The position numbers and the translations under genes were made by a program. Positions 48,221-56,174 of a stretch of 64,000 nt of DNA are shown here, one piece after another. Every line of letters begins with the position of its first letter. Position 1 is the stretch's first letter. The stretch is taken from contig NZ_CP034550.1 of assembly GCF_009498035.1 (NCBI RefSeq), forward strand, positions 10,230,001 through 10,294,000, given 5' to 3'. The notes beneath the pieces are model-generated. The model was not told the DNA's origin and ran no database searches. It was given only the letters and a program-made list of their open reading frames with translations. The DNA comes from Saccharothrix syringae. GTDB lineage: Bacteria > Actinomycetota > Actinomycetes > Mycobacteriales > Pseudonocardiaceae.

Positions 48221-51200
48221 TCAGCGGAAATCGCGAGAGCGGGAGGGAATGCGCAAATCCAATCGCTGCAAGCGCTCGGCGCGGATGCTCACCACACCTT
48301 CCGCCGACTCCACCACACCCCGGACCAGCAACGCGGGGCTCGTCCGGGCGACGCGGCGGTAGCGGGCCCACAGGCCCGGCGTGCACACCACGTTGACCAT
48401 GCCGGTCTCGTCCTCGATGTTGAGGAACGTGACCCCGCCGGCGGTGCCCGGGCGCTGCCGGTGCGTCACGGCGCCGCCGACCAGCACCCTGGTGCCGTTC
48501 GGCACCTCGGCCAGGGCGGCGGTCGTCAGGGCGCCCAGGCCGGTCAACCGGTCGCGCACGAACTCGGTCGGGAAGCTGTCCGGGGACAGGCCCATCGCCC
48601 AGACGTCGGCGACGGCCAGTTCCACCTCGTCCATGCCGGGCAGCGGCGGGGCCTCGGTGCCGACGGCGGTGCCGGGCAGCCGGTCGGGGCGGATCTTCGC
48701 CACGGCCCCCGCCGCCCACAGGGCCGCCCGCCGGTCGAGGCCGAAGCAGCCGAAGGCGCCTGCGGTGGCCAGGGCCTCGACCTGCGCGGTGGTCAGGTGG
48801 ACCCGGGCGCCGAAGTCGGCCATGTCCCGGAACGGGCCCGCGTCCCGTTGCGCGACAACGGCTTCGGCGACCTTCCGGCCGATGGTCCGGACGCCGGCGA
48901 GGCCGAGGCGCACCGCCTGCGCGCCGTCCAGCGGTTCCAGGGTGGCGTGCGGGAGGCTCGCGTTGACGTCGGGGCCGAGCACCCGCACGCCGTGGCGGCG
49001 GGCGTCGGCCACCAGTGACTGAGGGGAGTAGAAGCCCATGGGCTGAGCACGGAGCAGGGCCGCGCAGAAGGCGGCCGGGTGGTAGAGCTTGAACCAGGAG
49101 CTGACGAACACGAGGTGCGCGAAGCTGAGCGCGTGGCTCTCCGGGAAGCCGAAGTTGGCGAACGCCAACAGCTTCGCGTAGATCCGCTCGGCCAGCTCCC
49201 CGTCGACGCCGTTGGCCCTGGCGCCGCGGTGGAAGCGCTCGCGGAGGCGTTCCATGCGGTACGTGGAGCGCTTGGCGCCCATGGCGCGCCGCAGTTCGTC
49301 GGCCTCGGCGGGGCTGAAGTCGGCCACGTCGACGGCGATCTGCATCAGCTGTTCCTGGAACAGCGGCACGCCGAGGGTCTTCCCGAGCGCGCCGGCCAGC
49401 AGCGGGTGGTCGTGGTCCCACTGCTCCTGGCCGTTGCGGCGGCGGATGTAGGGGTGCACCGACCCGCCCTGGATCGGCCCGGGGCGGATCAGGGCCACCT
49501 CGACCACCAGGTCGTAGAACTCCCTCGGCTTGAGCCGGGGCAGGGTGGCCATCTGGGCGCGGCTCTCCACCTGGAACACGCCGACCGAGTCGGCGCGCCG
49601 CAGCATCGCGTACACCGCCTCGTCCCGCAGGTCGAGGTTGCCGATGTCCACCTCCACGCCCTCGTGCTCGCGCACCAGGTCGATGGCGTGGTGGAGGGCC
49701 GAGAGCATGCCGAGGCCGAGCAGGTCGAACTTCACCAACCCGATGGAGGCGCAATCGTCCTTGTCCCACTGCAACACCGTGCGGTCGGCCATGCGCCCCC
49801 GCTCGACCGGGCACACCTCGCTGACCGGCCGGTCGCAGATGACCATGCCGCCGGAGTGGATGCCCAGGTGGCGGGGGAAGCCCTCCAGCTGCGCGGCGAG
49901 CTCCAGCACGGGGCGCGGGATGCCGCCCTCCTCCACCGTCGACCGCAGCGGTCCCCGGCGGTCGACCTGCTTGCTCCACGCGTCCTGCTGCCCGGCGGAG
50001 TGGCCCAGGGCCCGTGCCACGTCGCGGATCGCCGACCGGCCGCGGTAGGTGATGACGTTCGCGACCTGCGCGGCGTGCCGGCGTCCGTACTTGCGGTAGA
50101 CGTACTGGATGACCTCCTCGCGGCGGCCGGACTCGATGTCGAGGTCGATGTCGGGCGGTCCGTCGCGCGCGGGGGCCAGGAAGCGCTCGAAGAGGAGGTC
50201 GAAGCGGACGGCGTCGACGTTGGTGATGCCCAGCGCGTAGCAGACCGCGGAGTTCGCGGCCGAACCCCGTCCCTGGCACAGGATGCCGTTGCGGCGGCAG
50301 AAGTCGACGATGTCGTGCACGACGAGGAAGTAGCCGGGGAAGCCCAGCTCCCCGATGGTCCTCAGCTCGTGCTCGACCTGCTGGTACGCCCTGGGGTTCT
50401 CGCCGATCGACCGGTAGCGGCGGGCGGCGCCCGCGTAGGTCAGCTCGCGCAGGTAGCTGTTCTCGTCGTGACCGGCGGGCACGTCGAACGGCGGCAACCG
50501 CGGCGCGACGAGCCGCAGGTCGAACTGGCACCGCATGCCGAGCACGGCCGCGCGGTGCACCGCGCCGGGGAACCGGGCGAACCGGCGTGCCATCTCCTCC
50601 CCCGAGCGCAGGCACGCGGTGCGGCCGGGCGGCAGCAGGCCGGTCATCTCGTCCAGGCTCCGCCGCGCCCGCACCGCCGCGACCGTCGCGGCCAGCCGAC
50701 CGCGCGCGGGCACGGAGTAGTGCACGGCGTTCGTCGCCACGGTCGGCAGGCCCAGGTCGTGCGCCATCGCCGACAGCAGGTCGTTGCGCGGCCCGTCCTC
50801 GGGGTAGCCGTGGTCGGTCAGCTCGACGAACACCCGGTCCGCCCCGTAGAGGTCGACCAGCTCCCGCAACCGCGCGAACGCCGCATCCGCGCCCTCCCGC
50901 GCCAACGCCCGGCGCACCGCCCCCTTGCGGCACCCGGTGAGCACGACGCAGTCGTCCCGGGTGTCGGCGACGACCTGCTCCAGCTCGTAGACCGGCCGCC
51001 CCTTCTCACCGCCGTCCGCGAGCTGACCGGTGGTGACCGTGCGACACAACGCGTGGTAACCGTCGCGGTTGGCGGCCAGCAGGAGCAGGTGCTCGCCCTC
51101 CGGGTCGGGCCGCCCGTTCCGCGGCGTGGCCGCCCCGAGGCCCAGCTCGGTCCCGAACACCGTGCGCACACCGAGTTCCCCGGCCGCCTCGGCGAACCTC

Positions 51201-51517
51201 ACCACGCCGTACATGCCGTCGTGGTCGGTCAGCGCCAGGCCGTCGAGGCCGAGCTGGTGCGCCGTCTCCACCAGCTCCTCCGGGTGGCCGGCGCCGTCGA
51301 GGAAGCTGAAGTTGGAGTGGCAGTGCAGCTCGACGTACGGCACGCGGGCCCGGGTCGCCCCCAGCTCGTCCACCTTGACCGCCAGGTCGGGCGGTGCCTC
51401 GTAACGCTCGCGCCGACGCGTCCACGCGGGGCCGTCACCACCGTCGGGCGGCTGCGCCTCCCCCGCCAAGGCGCGCTCCAACCCCGACCACCGCACCGGC
51501 GGGTTGTGCCACCCCAT
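48221..51517 (-). CDS. dnaE2: Error-prone DNA polymerase III alpha subunit, DnaE2
   Basis: SOS translesion polymerase, catalytic part of the ImuA'-ImuB-DnaE2 mutasome. The 1098-aa protein starts at ATG 51517 (MGWHNPPVRWSGLE), which overlaps the stop of the preceding gene (ATGA). PHP domain from about 61 (YVELHCHSNFSFLDG), polymerase core with CQGRGSAANSAVCY, PPDIDLDIESGRREEV (catalytic Asp residues) and LFQEQLMQIAVDVADFSPAEAD; then HhH and OB-fold domains (GVTFLNIEDETGMVNVVC). No beta-clamp motif at the end, as in other DnaE2. Fourth gene of the operon behind the LexA box. Confidence 0.95.
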   Translation of the reverse strand: MGWHNPPVRWSGLERALAGEAQPPDGGDGPAWTRRRERYEAPPDLAVKVDELGATRARVPYVELHCHSNFSFLDGAGHPEELVETAHQLGLDGLALTDHDGMYGVVRFAEAAGELGVRTVFGTELGLGAATPRNGRPDPEGEHLLLLAANRDGYHALCRTVTTGQLADGGEKGRPVYELEQVVADTRDDCVVLTGCRKGAVRRALAREGADAAFARLRELVDLYGADRVFVELTDHGYPEDGPRNDLLSAMAHDLGLPTVATNAVHYSVPARGRLAATVAAVRARRSLDEMTGLLPPGRTACLRSGEEMARRFARFPGAVHRAAVLGMRCQFDLRLVAPRLPPFDVPAGHDENSYLRELTYAGAARRYRSIGENPRAYQQVEHELRTIGELGFPGYFLVVHDIVDFCRRNGILCQGRGSAANSAVCYALGITNVDAVRFDLLFERFLAPARDGPPDIDLDIESGRREEVIQYVYRKYGRRHAAQVANVITYRGRSAIRDVARALGHSAGQQDAWSKQVDRRGPLRSTVEEGGIPRPVLELAAQLEGFPRHLGIHSGGMVICDRPVSEVCPVERGRMADRTVLQWDKDDCASIGLVKFDLLGLGMLSALHHAIDLVREHEGVEVDIGNLDLRDEAVYAMLRRADSVGVFQVESRAQMATLPRLKPREFYDLVVEVALIRPGPIQGGSVHPYIRRRNGQEQWDHDHPLLAGALGKTLGVPLFQEQLMQIAVDVADFSPAEADELRRAMGAKRSTYRMERLRERFHRGARANGVDGELAERIYAKLLAFANFGFPESHALSFAHLVFVSSWFKLYHPAAFCAALLRAQPMGFYSPQSLVADARRHGVRVLGPDVNASLPHATLEPLDGAQAVRLGLAGVRTIGRKVAEAVVAQRDAGPFRDMADFGARVHLTTAQVEALATAGAFGCFGLDRRAALWAAGAVAKIRPDRLPGTAVGTEAPPLPGMDEVELAVADVWAMGLSPDSFPTEFVRDRLTGLGALTTAALAEVPNGTRVLVGGAVTHRQRPGTAGGVTFLNIEDETGMVNVVCTPGLWARYRRVARTSPALLVRGVVESAEGVVSIRAERLQRLDLRIPSRSRDFR

Positions 51518-52290
51518 CAGCGCAGGTCGTCGGGCGCCCACCGGGGCAGGGGGATCGGTGGGCGCCACGCTTCTCCCGGCTGCCGCACCGGCAAGGGCGG
51601 CACCAGGCGCGGCGGGACGCGCGGCGGCGTCCAGCCGAAGTTCGTCGAGTAGGCCGACCCGCCACCGCGCTGCTCGGGCAGGTCGAACCCCGCCAGCCAG
51701 TCGGCGAAACCCCCATCAGCCGTCCCCCGGGCTCGCGAATCAGCCGGATCCCGATCCGACCCGGCCCGATCCGACCCGGCCCGATCCGACCCGGCCCGAT
51801 CCGGCCCACCCCGATCCGGCCCGGCCCAATCCGACCCAGACCGATCCGACCCAGACCGATCCGGCCCAGCCCAATCCGGCCCAGCCCAATCCGGCCCAGC
51901 CCAATCCGGCCCAGCCCAATCCGGCCCAGCCCAATCCGGCCCAGCCCAATCCGGCCCAGCCCAATCCGGCCCAGCCCAATCCGGCCCAGCCCAATCCGGC
52001 CCAGCCCAATCCGGCCCAGCCCAATCCGGCCCAGCCCAATCCGGCCCAGACTGATCCGTCCCGGAGCGGGCCGGCCGGTCGCCGAGACCGCGATCCGCCG
52101 CGCTGCCTGCCGCCGGGTCGCCAGGCCCCGAGCCAGCCGCGCCGCCTGCATGCGAATCGGCGATGCGCCGATCCGCCCTGCTCCGGACCGGCCGGCAGGC
52201 GGCACCCGGGTCCGCCTCCTCCCGCCCGTCCACCGGTTCCCGGCCGCCCGACCCGGCGAAGTCGGCACAATCGGCGAAGTCAGCGCCCAT
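51517..52290 (-). CDS. Unknown protein (257 aa) between imuB and dnaE2 with twelve GPDWA repeats
   Basis: Not recognised. ATG 52290 overlaps the imuB stop and its own stop overlaps the dnaE2 start, both as ATGA, which strongly supports a translated gene. Residues about 1-80 are Ala/Gly/Asp-rich (ADFADCADFAGSGG). Residues about 81-141 are twelve perfect GPDWA pentapeptides from a 15-bp tandem repeat, then degenerate G(S/P)DR(S/A) units. The last ~65 residues look conserved and structured: GFADWLAGFDLPEQRGGGSA, SAYSTNFGWTPPRVPPRLVP and ending LPRWAPDDLR. Expected cytosolic. The tail may dock to DnaE2 or ImuB, by analogy with small mutasome linkers; this is inference. Confidence 0.75.
   Translation of the reverse strand: MGADFADCADFAGSGGREPVDGREEADPGAACRPVRSRADRRIADSHAGGAAGSGPGDPAAGSAADRGLGDRPARSGTDQSGPDWAGPDWAGPDWAGPDWAGPDWAGPDWAGPDWAGPDWAGPDWAGPDWAGPDWAGPDWAGPDRSGSDRSGSDWAGPDRGGPDRAGSDRAGSDRAGSDRDPADSRARGTADGGFADWLAGFDLPEQRGGGSAYSTNFGWTPPRVPPRLVPPLPVRQPGEAWRPPIPLPRWAPDDLR
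51870..52049. repeat. Twelve perfect copies of a 15-bp tandem repeat
   Basis: CCCAATCCGGCCCAG is repeated twelve times without a mismatch, flanked to about 51748 and 52057 by degenerate versions (CCGATCCGACCCGG). The unit is a multiple of three, so it stays in frame in the gene that contains it. Confidence 0.95.
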
Positions 52291-53864
52291 CAGTCGTACA
52301 CCCCTTCCACCGCCCACTTCCCACCCGTGCGGATCAGCAGGAACGCCAGTTCCCCGCCGTCCGGCGCGGTGCCGAGGACCTGGAGCCGCGCGGCGCGCAG
52401 CGCGGTCGCCTCGTCCCACCAGCGCTCGTCCACCGGCCACGGCCCCGACCACGCCACGACCTGCCGCGCCCGGCCCGCGTGCACGATCCGGTGCGGCTGC
52501 GCGACCAGCTCGGCGTAGCCGGTGACCACCACGTCCGCGCCCGAGGAGTCCAGCAGCGCGACGGGTTCGGGTTCGGTGAACACCGTCGCCGGCGACGGCG
52601 CGGGCAACCGCCCCGGCCACGGCTGGTCCGGGTCGGCGGCGGGGACGCGTTCGTCGCCCCACGGCACCAGCCGCACCCGTTCGGCCGGGCCGCGCCCACC
52701 GCCGAGCACCGGCGTCAGCACGGCGTCCGGTCCGAGCAGGCCCTGGACGTGCACCATCGCGCGGGCCGCGCGTTCGGCCGCCTCGCCCTGGTCCCGTCCC
52801 GCGCCCGGCCACAGGCCCGGTTGCAGCGCGGAGGCGTTGACGACCTCCTCCGGGTCGAGCCGGAGCAGCCGGATGCCGGAGGCGGGGCGGTTGCGGGTGA
52901 GCCAGCCGTCGAGCTGCCAGCGGACCCGGTCGGCGATGCCCTGCGGGGTGAGCGGGTCGGCGCAGCGCCACACCCGCCGCAGCTCCCCGCCGTCCTCGGT
53001 GGTCGCCCGGACGGCCAGGCGCGTGCAGGCCAGGCCGCGGTCGGCGAGGTGGGCGTGCAGGCGTTCGGCCAGGCCCTTGGCCGCGAAGGCCGCCGCGTCG
53101 ACCCGGTCGACGGGCGGGTCGAGTTCCCGGGCGACCGACAGCTCGGGCGGTGGCCGGCGCCGCGACGGCGGCCGCTCCACCCGTCCCGCGGCCAGCCGGT
53201 GGGCCAGCACGGCGTGGCGGCCGAAGCGGGTGGCGATGTCCCGCTCGGGCACGGCGGCGAACGCACCGAGCGTGCGCAGCCCCAGCCGGCGCAGCAGGTC
53301 GACCAGCCCGGCGCGGTCCTCGCGGTGCTCGGCGGGCTGGTCCAGTTCGTGGATGCCCAGCGGCGCCAGGAACTCCCGGCTCCGACCGGGCGGGACGACC
53401 AGCCCGCGGTGCGCCGCGAGGGTCGCCGCGAACAGCCCGTCGGCGACTCCGACCTGCGCCTCGACCCCGGCGCGCACGGCGACGTGGTCGACGATGCGCT
53501 CGGCGGCCGACTCGGCCGACCCGTGGTACCCCGCGGGTCCCCGCGCCGCGACGACCACCAGCCCCGGCCGCACCACCTCGATGCCGGGCGCCAACTCCTC
53601 CACCGCCGCCGCGACCGGTTCGAAGAGGCGGGCGTCGCGCGCCTCGTCGTGGTCGAAGACGACCAGCTCGGGGCACCGCCCCTGCGCCGCGCGCTTGCGC
53701 TGGCCGCGCCGCACTCCCCCGGCCCGGGCGACCGCGGAACAGGCGACGACCTCACCCGACCGCACGACGGCGGCGGGCACGTGCGGCGGCAGAGCAGCCT
53801 CGGCCGCGGCCGCCACCACCGGCCAGTCAGGACACCAGACAGCGAGCGTGTACAGCGGGTTCAC
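52290..53864 (-). CDS. imuB: ImuB, catalytically inactive Y-family polymerase-like protein
   Basis: Adaptor of the mutasome that links ImuA' and DnaE2 to the sliding clamp. The 524-aa protein starts at ATG 53864 (MNPLYTLAVWCPDWPVVAAA); the usual catalytic Asp segment (D-x-D-x-F) of Y-family polymerases is replaced by VWCPDWP. Further marks: GVRRGQRKRAAQGRCPELVVF (finger-like), GVADGLFAATLAAHRGLVVPPG, LRRLGLRTLGAFAAVPERDIATRFG (HhH, palm-thumb), and a C-terminal domain after residue 370. Overlaps imuA' by 38 bases and the next gene by ATGA. Confidence 0.93.
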   Translation of the reverse strand: MNPLYTLAVWCPDWPVVAAAAEAALPPHVPAAVVRSGEVVACSAVARAGGVRRGQRKRAAQGRCPELVVFDHDEARDARLFEPVAAAVEELAPGIEVVRPGLVVVAARGPAGYHGSAESAAERIVDHVAVRAGVEAQVGVADGLFAATLAAHRGLVVPPGRSREFLAPLGIHELDQPAEHREDRAGLVDLLRRLGLRTLGAFAAVPERDIATRFGRHAVLAHRLAAGRVERPPSRRRPPPELSVARELDPPVDRVDAAAFAAKGLAERLHAHLADRGLACTRLAVRATTEDGGELRRVWRCADPLTPQGIADRVRWQLDGWLTRNRPASGIRLLRLDPEEVVNASALQPGLWPGAGRDQGEAAERAARAMVHVQGLLGPDAVLTPVLGGGRGPAERVRLVPWGDERVPAADPDQPWPGRLPAPSPATVFTEPEPVALLDSSGADVVVTGYAELVAQPHRIVHAGRARQVVAWSGPWPVDERWWDEATALRAARLQVLGTAPDGGELAFLLIRTGGKWAVEGVYD

Positions 53865-55002
53865 CCCTGACGGTTGTTCGGCTGCGAGGGAGGCGGAGGG
53901 GACGGTTCAGCGGGGAGTGGGGCGAGGAGAGGGGGAGGCGGGAGGGGAGGGAGAGGAAGGAAGGGGCTGCTGTCGAGGAGGCAGCGGCAGGCAGGAAGCG
54001 CCATAAGACCGAAGTGGAGGGTGATGGGGCGGGTTTTGGCCGGGGGGCAGGGCTGAGTGGCTGGGTGGAGCTGCGCGGTGGGGCTGGGCCAACCGGCGCG
54101 GCAGGGCTGAGTGGCCGGGCGGAGCTGCGCGATGGAGCTGGACCAACCGGCGCGGCAGGGCTGAGCGGCCGGGCGGAGCTGCGCGATGGAGCTGGACCAA
54201 CCGGCGCGGCAGGGCTGAGCGGCCGGGCGGAGCTGCGCGATGGAGCTGGACCAACCGGCGCGGGAGGGCTGAGCGGCGCGGGAGGGCTGAGCGGTAAGGC
54301 GGAGTTTGGCCGTCCGGCAGGGCTGAGCGGTGTGGCAGAGCCGACCGGAGCTGTGGAGCCGACCCGAGCGGTGGGGTTGGGCGCGGGGCCGGAGAGGAGG
54401 AGGCGGGTTTGTCTTGGGCGGGCTGCCGGGCCTCGGCCTGTTGCGCGCACGGTCGCGGTTCGGCTGGTCAGCACGCCGTGGCCTCGGCCCAGGCCGGTCC
54501 ACGGGTCCGGGGTGGCGCTGAGCTCCACGTCGGCACCCGGCCACGGGGTGGCGAACGGCAGCAGGACCGCTTTGCGGTGCCTGGCCCTCGCCGAGAGCTT
54601 GCGGGCCGTTGCCCCGGTGACCGGGGTGGCCACCGACACCAGGTCGAAGCCGTCCAGGAGGGCGGCCACCGTCTTCTCGACCTCGCTCCGGTCCCCACCG
54701 GGGTGGGGGACCAGAGCGAGGCGGTGAACGGCCACCCCCAACTCGGCCGCCGCGAGCACCCCGCATCGCGGCAGGCCGACAACGGCCGCCCAGCACCCTT
54801 CTGCCGTCGCCGTTGCCACCAGCGTGAGCAGCAACGATGTCGACCCGCGCACCGACACCGTGCTGCCCCGCCGCAGGCCGCCCCACGGAAGGAGCTCTGC
54901 CAGTTCCCCGCGAACCGGCAGAGCTTGGGCTGGTGTCGCGGTCAGCTCGCTCGCCGCGCCTACCCCGAGCGCGATCAGCGTCGCCGTTGCCGACCTGGAC
55001 AC
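53827..55002 (-). CDS. imuA': ImuA' with expanded C-terminal repeat tail
   Basis: RecA/SulA-like accessory of the mutasome. GTG 55002 (SRSATATLIALGVG) has GGAGGAGGGG in front; the longer frame would cross the LexA box. Residues about 20-235 have the ImuA' features: AQALPVRGELAELLPWGGLRRGSTVSVRGSTSLLLTLVATATAEGCWAAVVGLP in the ATP-loop position (altered), then strands with VHRLALVPHPGGDR and LLDGFDLVSVATP. Residues about 246-318 are four 18-residue repeats (VGPAPSRSSARPLSPA type), followed by another 70 residues of Pro/Ser low complexity. Family members are usually around 220-260 aa, so the tail is a local expansion. Confidence 0.88.
   Translation of the reverse strand: MSRSATATLIALGVGAASELTATPAQALPVRGELAELLPWGGLRRGSTVSVRGSTSLLLTLVATATAEGCWAAVVGLPRCGVLAAAELGVAVHRLALVPHPGGDRSEVEKTVAALLDGFDLVSVATPVTGATARKLSARARHRKAVLLPFATPWPGADVELSATPDPWTGLGRGHGVLTSRTATVRATGRGPAARPRQTRLLLSGPAPNPTARVGSTAPVGSATPLSPAGRPNSALPLSPPAPLSPPAPVGPAPSRSSARPLSPAAPVGPAPSRSSARPLSPAAPVGPAPSRSSARPLSPAAPVGPAPPRSSTQPLSPAPRPKPAPSPSTSVLWRFLPAAASSTAAPSFLSLPSRLPLSSPHSPLNRPLRLPRSRTTVRGEPAVHARCLVS
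54050..54265. repeat. Four 54-bp tandem repeats within imuA'
   Basis: Units at 54050, 54104, 54158 and 54212 differ by a few bases; units two to four are nearly identical. Each encodes 18 residues in the ImuA' frame. Confidence 0.9.
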
Positions 55003-55019
55003 CCGCCCCTCCTCCCACT

Positions 55020-55047
55020 GATCCGCGCGCACCCCTGTGCGCGGATC
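55020..55047 (-). promoter_or_regulatory. Hairpin in the imuA' 5' leader
   Basis: A 12-bp stem with one G-T pair (GATCCGCGCGCA / TGTGCGCGGATC, loop CCCC) lies between the LexA box and the ribosome-binding site of imuA', ending about two bases before the purine tract. It could block translation or act as a transcription attenuator. Confidence 0.5.
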
Positions 55048-55074
55048 GCCGTGGGAAGTTCGGCGACCTGTCTG

Positions 55075-55090
55075 TCGAACACCTGTTCGA
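55075..55090. promoter_or_regulatory. LexA (SOS) box of the mutasome operon
   Basis: TCGAACACCTGTTCGA is a perfect match to the actinobacterial/Gram-positive LexA consensus (CGAAC-N4-GTTCG) and 73 bases upstream of the imuA' start. DNA damage should release LexA and turn on the four-gene operon. Confidence 0.9.
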
Positions 55091-55194
55091 ACGACGTCGT
55101 GATCATATCGCCAGGGGGGCACCCGGTGTCAATGCCCACGAAAGGGTGGCCGGCAGACTGCCTTGACGCACCGATCGCCGTTCAGGGGGGAACC

Positions 55195-56133
55195 GTGAAC
55201 GCACCGCAGGACTGGCCCAACGGGCCCCGGCAGACACCCGGGCCGACGGGAGCACCGGGCGCGCCCGGGTACCCCGCTCGACCGCACCCCAACCAAGCGC
55301 CCCAACCCAATGCGCCCCAACCCCAAGCGCCCCAACCCCAAGCGCCCCAGCCCACCGGGCCCTTGAGCGGGCAACCCGGCTACCCGCCGGCCGGTTACGG
55401 GCAGCAGCCCGGGGCCGGGTACGGCGCGCCTCCCGGTCAACCACACCCCGGGCAGTTCCCCGGGCAGCCGGGGTACGGGCCGGCGCAGCCGGTGGGGCCC
55501 GGTTCGCGCCCGCCCGCGAAGGGCAGGACGGGGCTGGTCGTCGGCATCGTCGCCGGCGTCGTCGTGCTGGCGCTCGCCGGGGTCGCGGGCGTGGTCGCGC
55601 TGGACTACTTCGAGGAACCGGGCGGCGACCCCGGCGAGCAGCCGATCGCCGAGTGCGACCTGAGCGCCGACCTGAAGTCGCAGGCCCACGTCAGCAGCTT
55701 CCGCCTGGTGGAGAAGCCCTCCGAGGAGCAGGGCTCGCTCAGGCGCGCCAACTGCGCGTGGGGCCAGACCAGGGGCAAGGACGGCCGCGACCCGCGCAAC
55801 CTGCAGTTCCTCATCTACGACTACAGCGACTTCTCCGCGAAGCCCGAGCAGAACACCGAGCAGGCGGAGAGCTCCTACGACGACCTGAGCGCGTTCGCCA
55901 ACGGCCTGCCGACCAAGCCGGCGGAGGGCCTGGGCGACGAGGCGCTGCTCGTCATCGAGCCGACCGCCCGCGACACGGTGGACGTGAAGCTCATCGCCCG
56001 CAAGGGCACGACCGTCTGGAGCATCACGTACTCCGGTCGGGACAAGGGGATCTTCAGCGACTCGCCCATGCCGCAGGGGGAAGCCGAGGCCGTGGTCCGC
56101 AAGGCGGCGGAGGAACTGCTCGCCAAGAGCTGA
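55195..56133 (+). CDS. Pro/Gly-rich single-pass membrane protein with extracellular domain (312 aa)
   Basis: GTG 55195 with AGGGGGGAA upstream. The first 105 residues are low complexity (QAPQPNAPQPQ and GYPPAGYGQQPG types) and cytoplasmic. One helix at about 112-134 (TGLVVGIVAGVVVLALAGVAGVVAL) is followed by an extracellular domain of about 175 residues with two Cys (AECDLS near 152 and ANCAWG near 187), similar in layout to DUF3558-type mycobacterial lipoprotein sensor domains. The function is unknown. It shares the gap containing the LexA box with imuA', so SOS control on this side is possible but its start is 105 bases away. Confidence 0.8.
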   Translation: MNAPQDWPNGPRQTPGPTGAPGAPGYPARPHPNQAPQPNAPQPQAPQPQAPQPTGPLSGQPGYPPAGYGQQPGAGYGAPPGQPHPGQFPGQPGYGPAQPVGPGSRPPAKGRTGLVVGIVAGVVVLALAGVAGVVALDYFEEPGGDPGEQPIAECDLSADLKSQAHVSSFRLVEKPSEEQGSLRRANCAWGQTRGKDGRDPRNLQFLIYDYSDFSAKPEQNTEQAESSYDDLSAFANGLPTKPAEGLGDEALLVIEPTARDTVDVKLIARKGTTVWSITYSGRDKGIFSDSPMPQGEAEAVVRKAAEELLAKS

Positions 56134-56136
56134 GGC

Positions 56137-56170
56137 CCCGAGGGGGTTCCCGCGCGGGAACCCCCTCGGG
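56137..56170. terminator. Bidirectional terminator between convergent genes
   Basis: A perfect 34-bp palindrome (CCCGAGGGGGTTCCCGC and its complement), right after the stop of the Pro-rich protein gene and right after the purH stop on the other strand. Confidence 0.85.
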
Positions 56171-56174
56171 TCGC

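Noticed and set aside
49079..51652. 857-codon plus-strand frame opposite dnaE2
   Set aside because: High-G+C shadow of a clearly identified polymerase gene.
51870..52049. Regular 15-bp repeats as a CRISPR array
   Set aside because: The repeats are contiguous with no spacers and lie in a translated frame; no cas genes are present.
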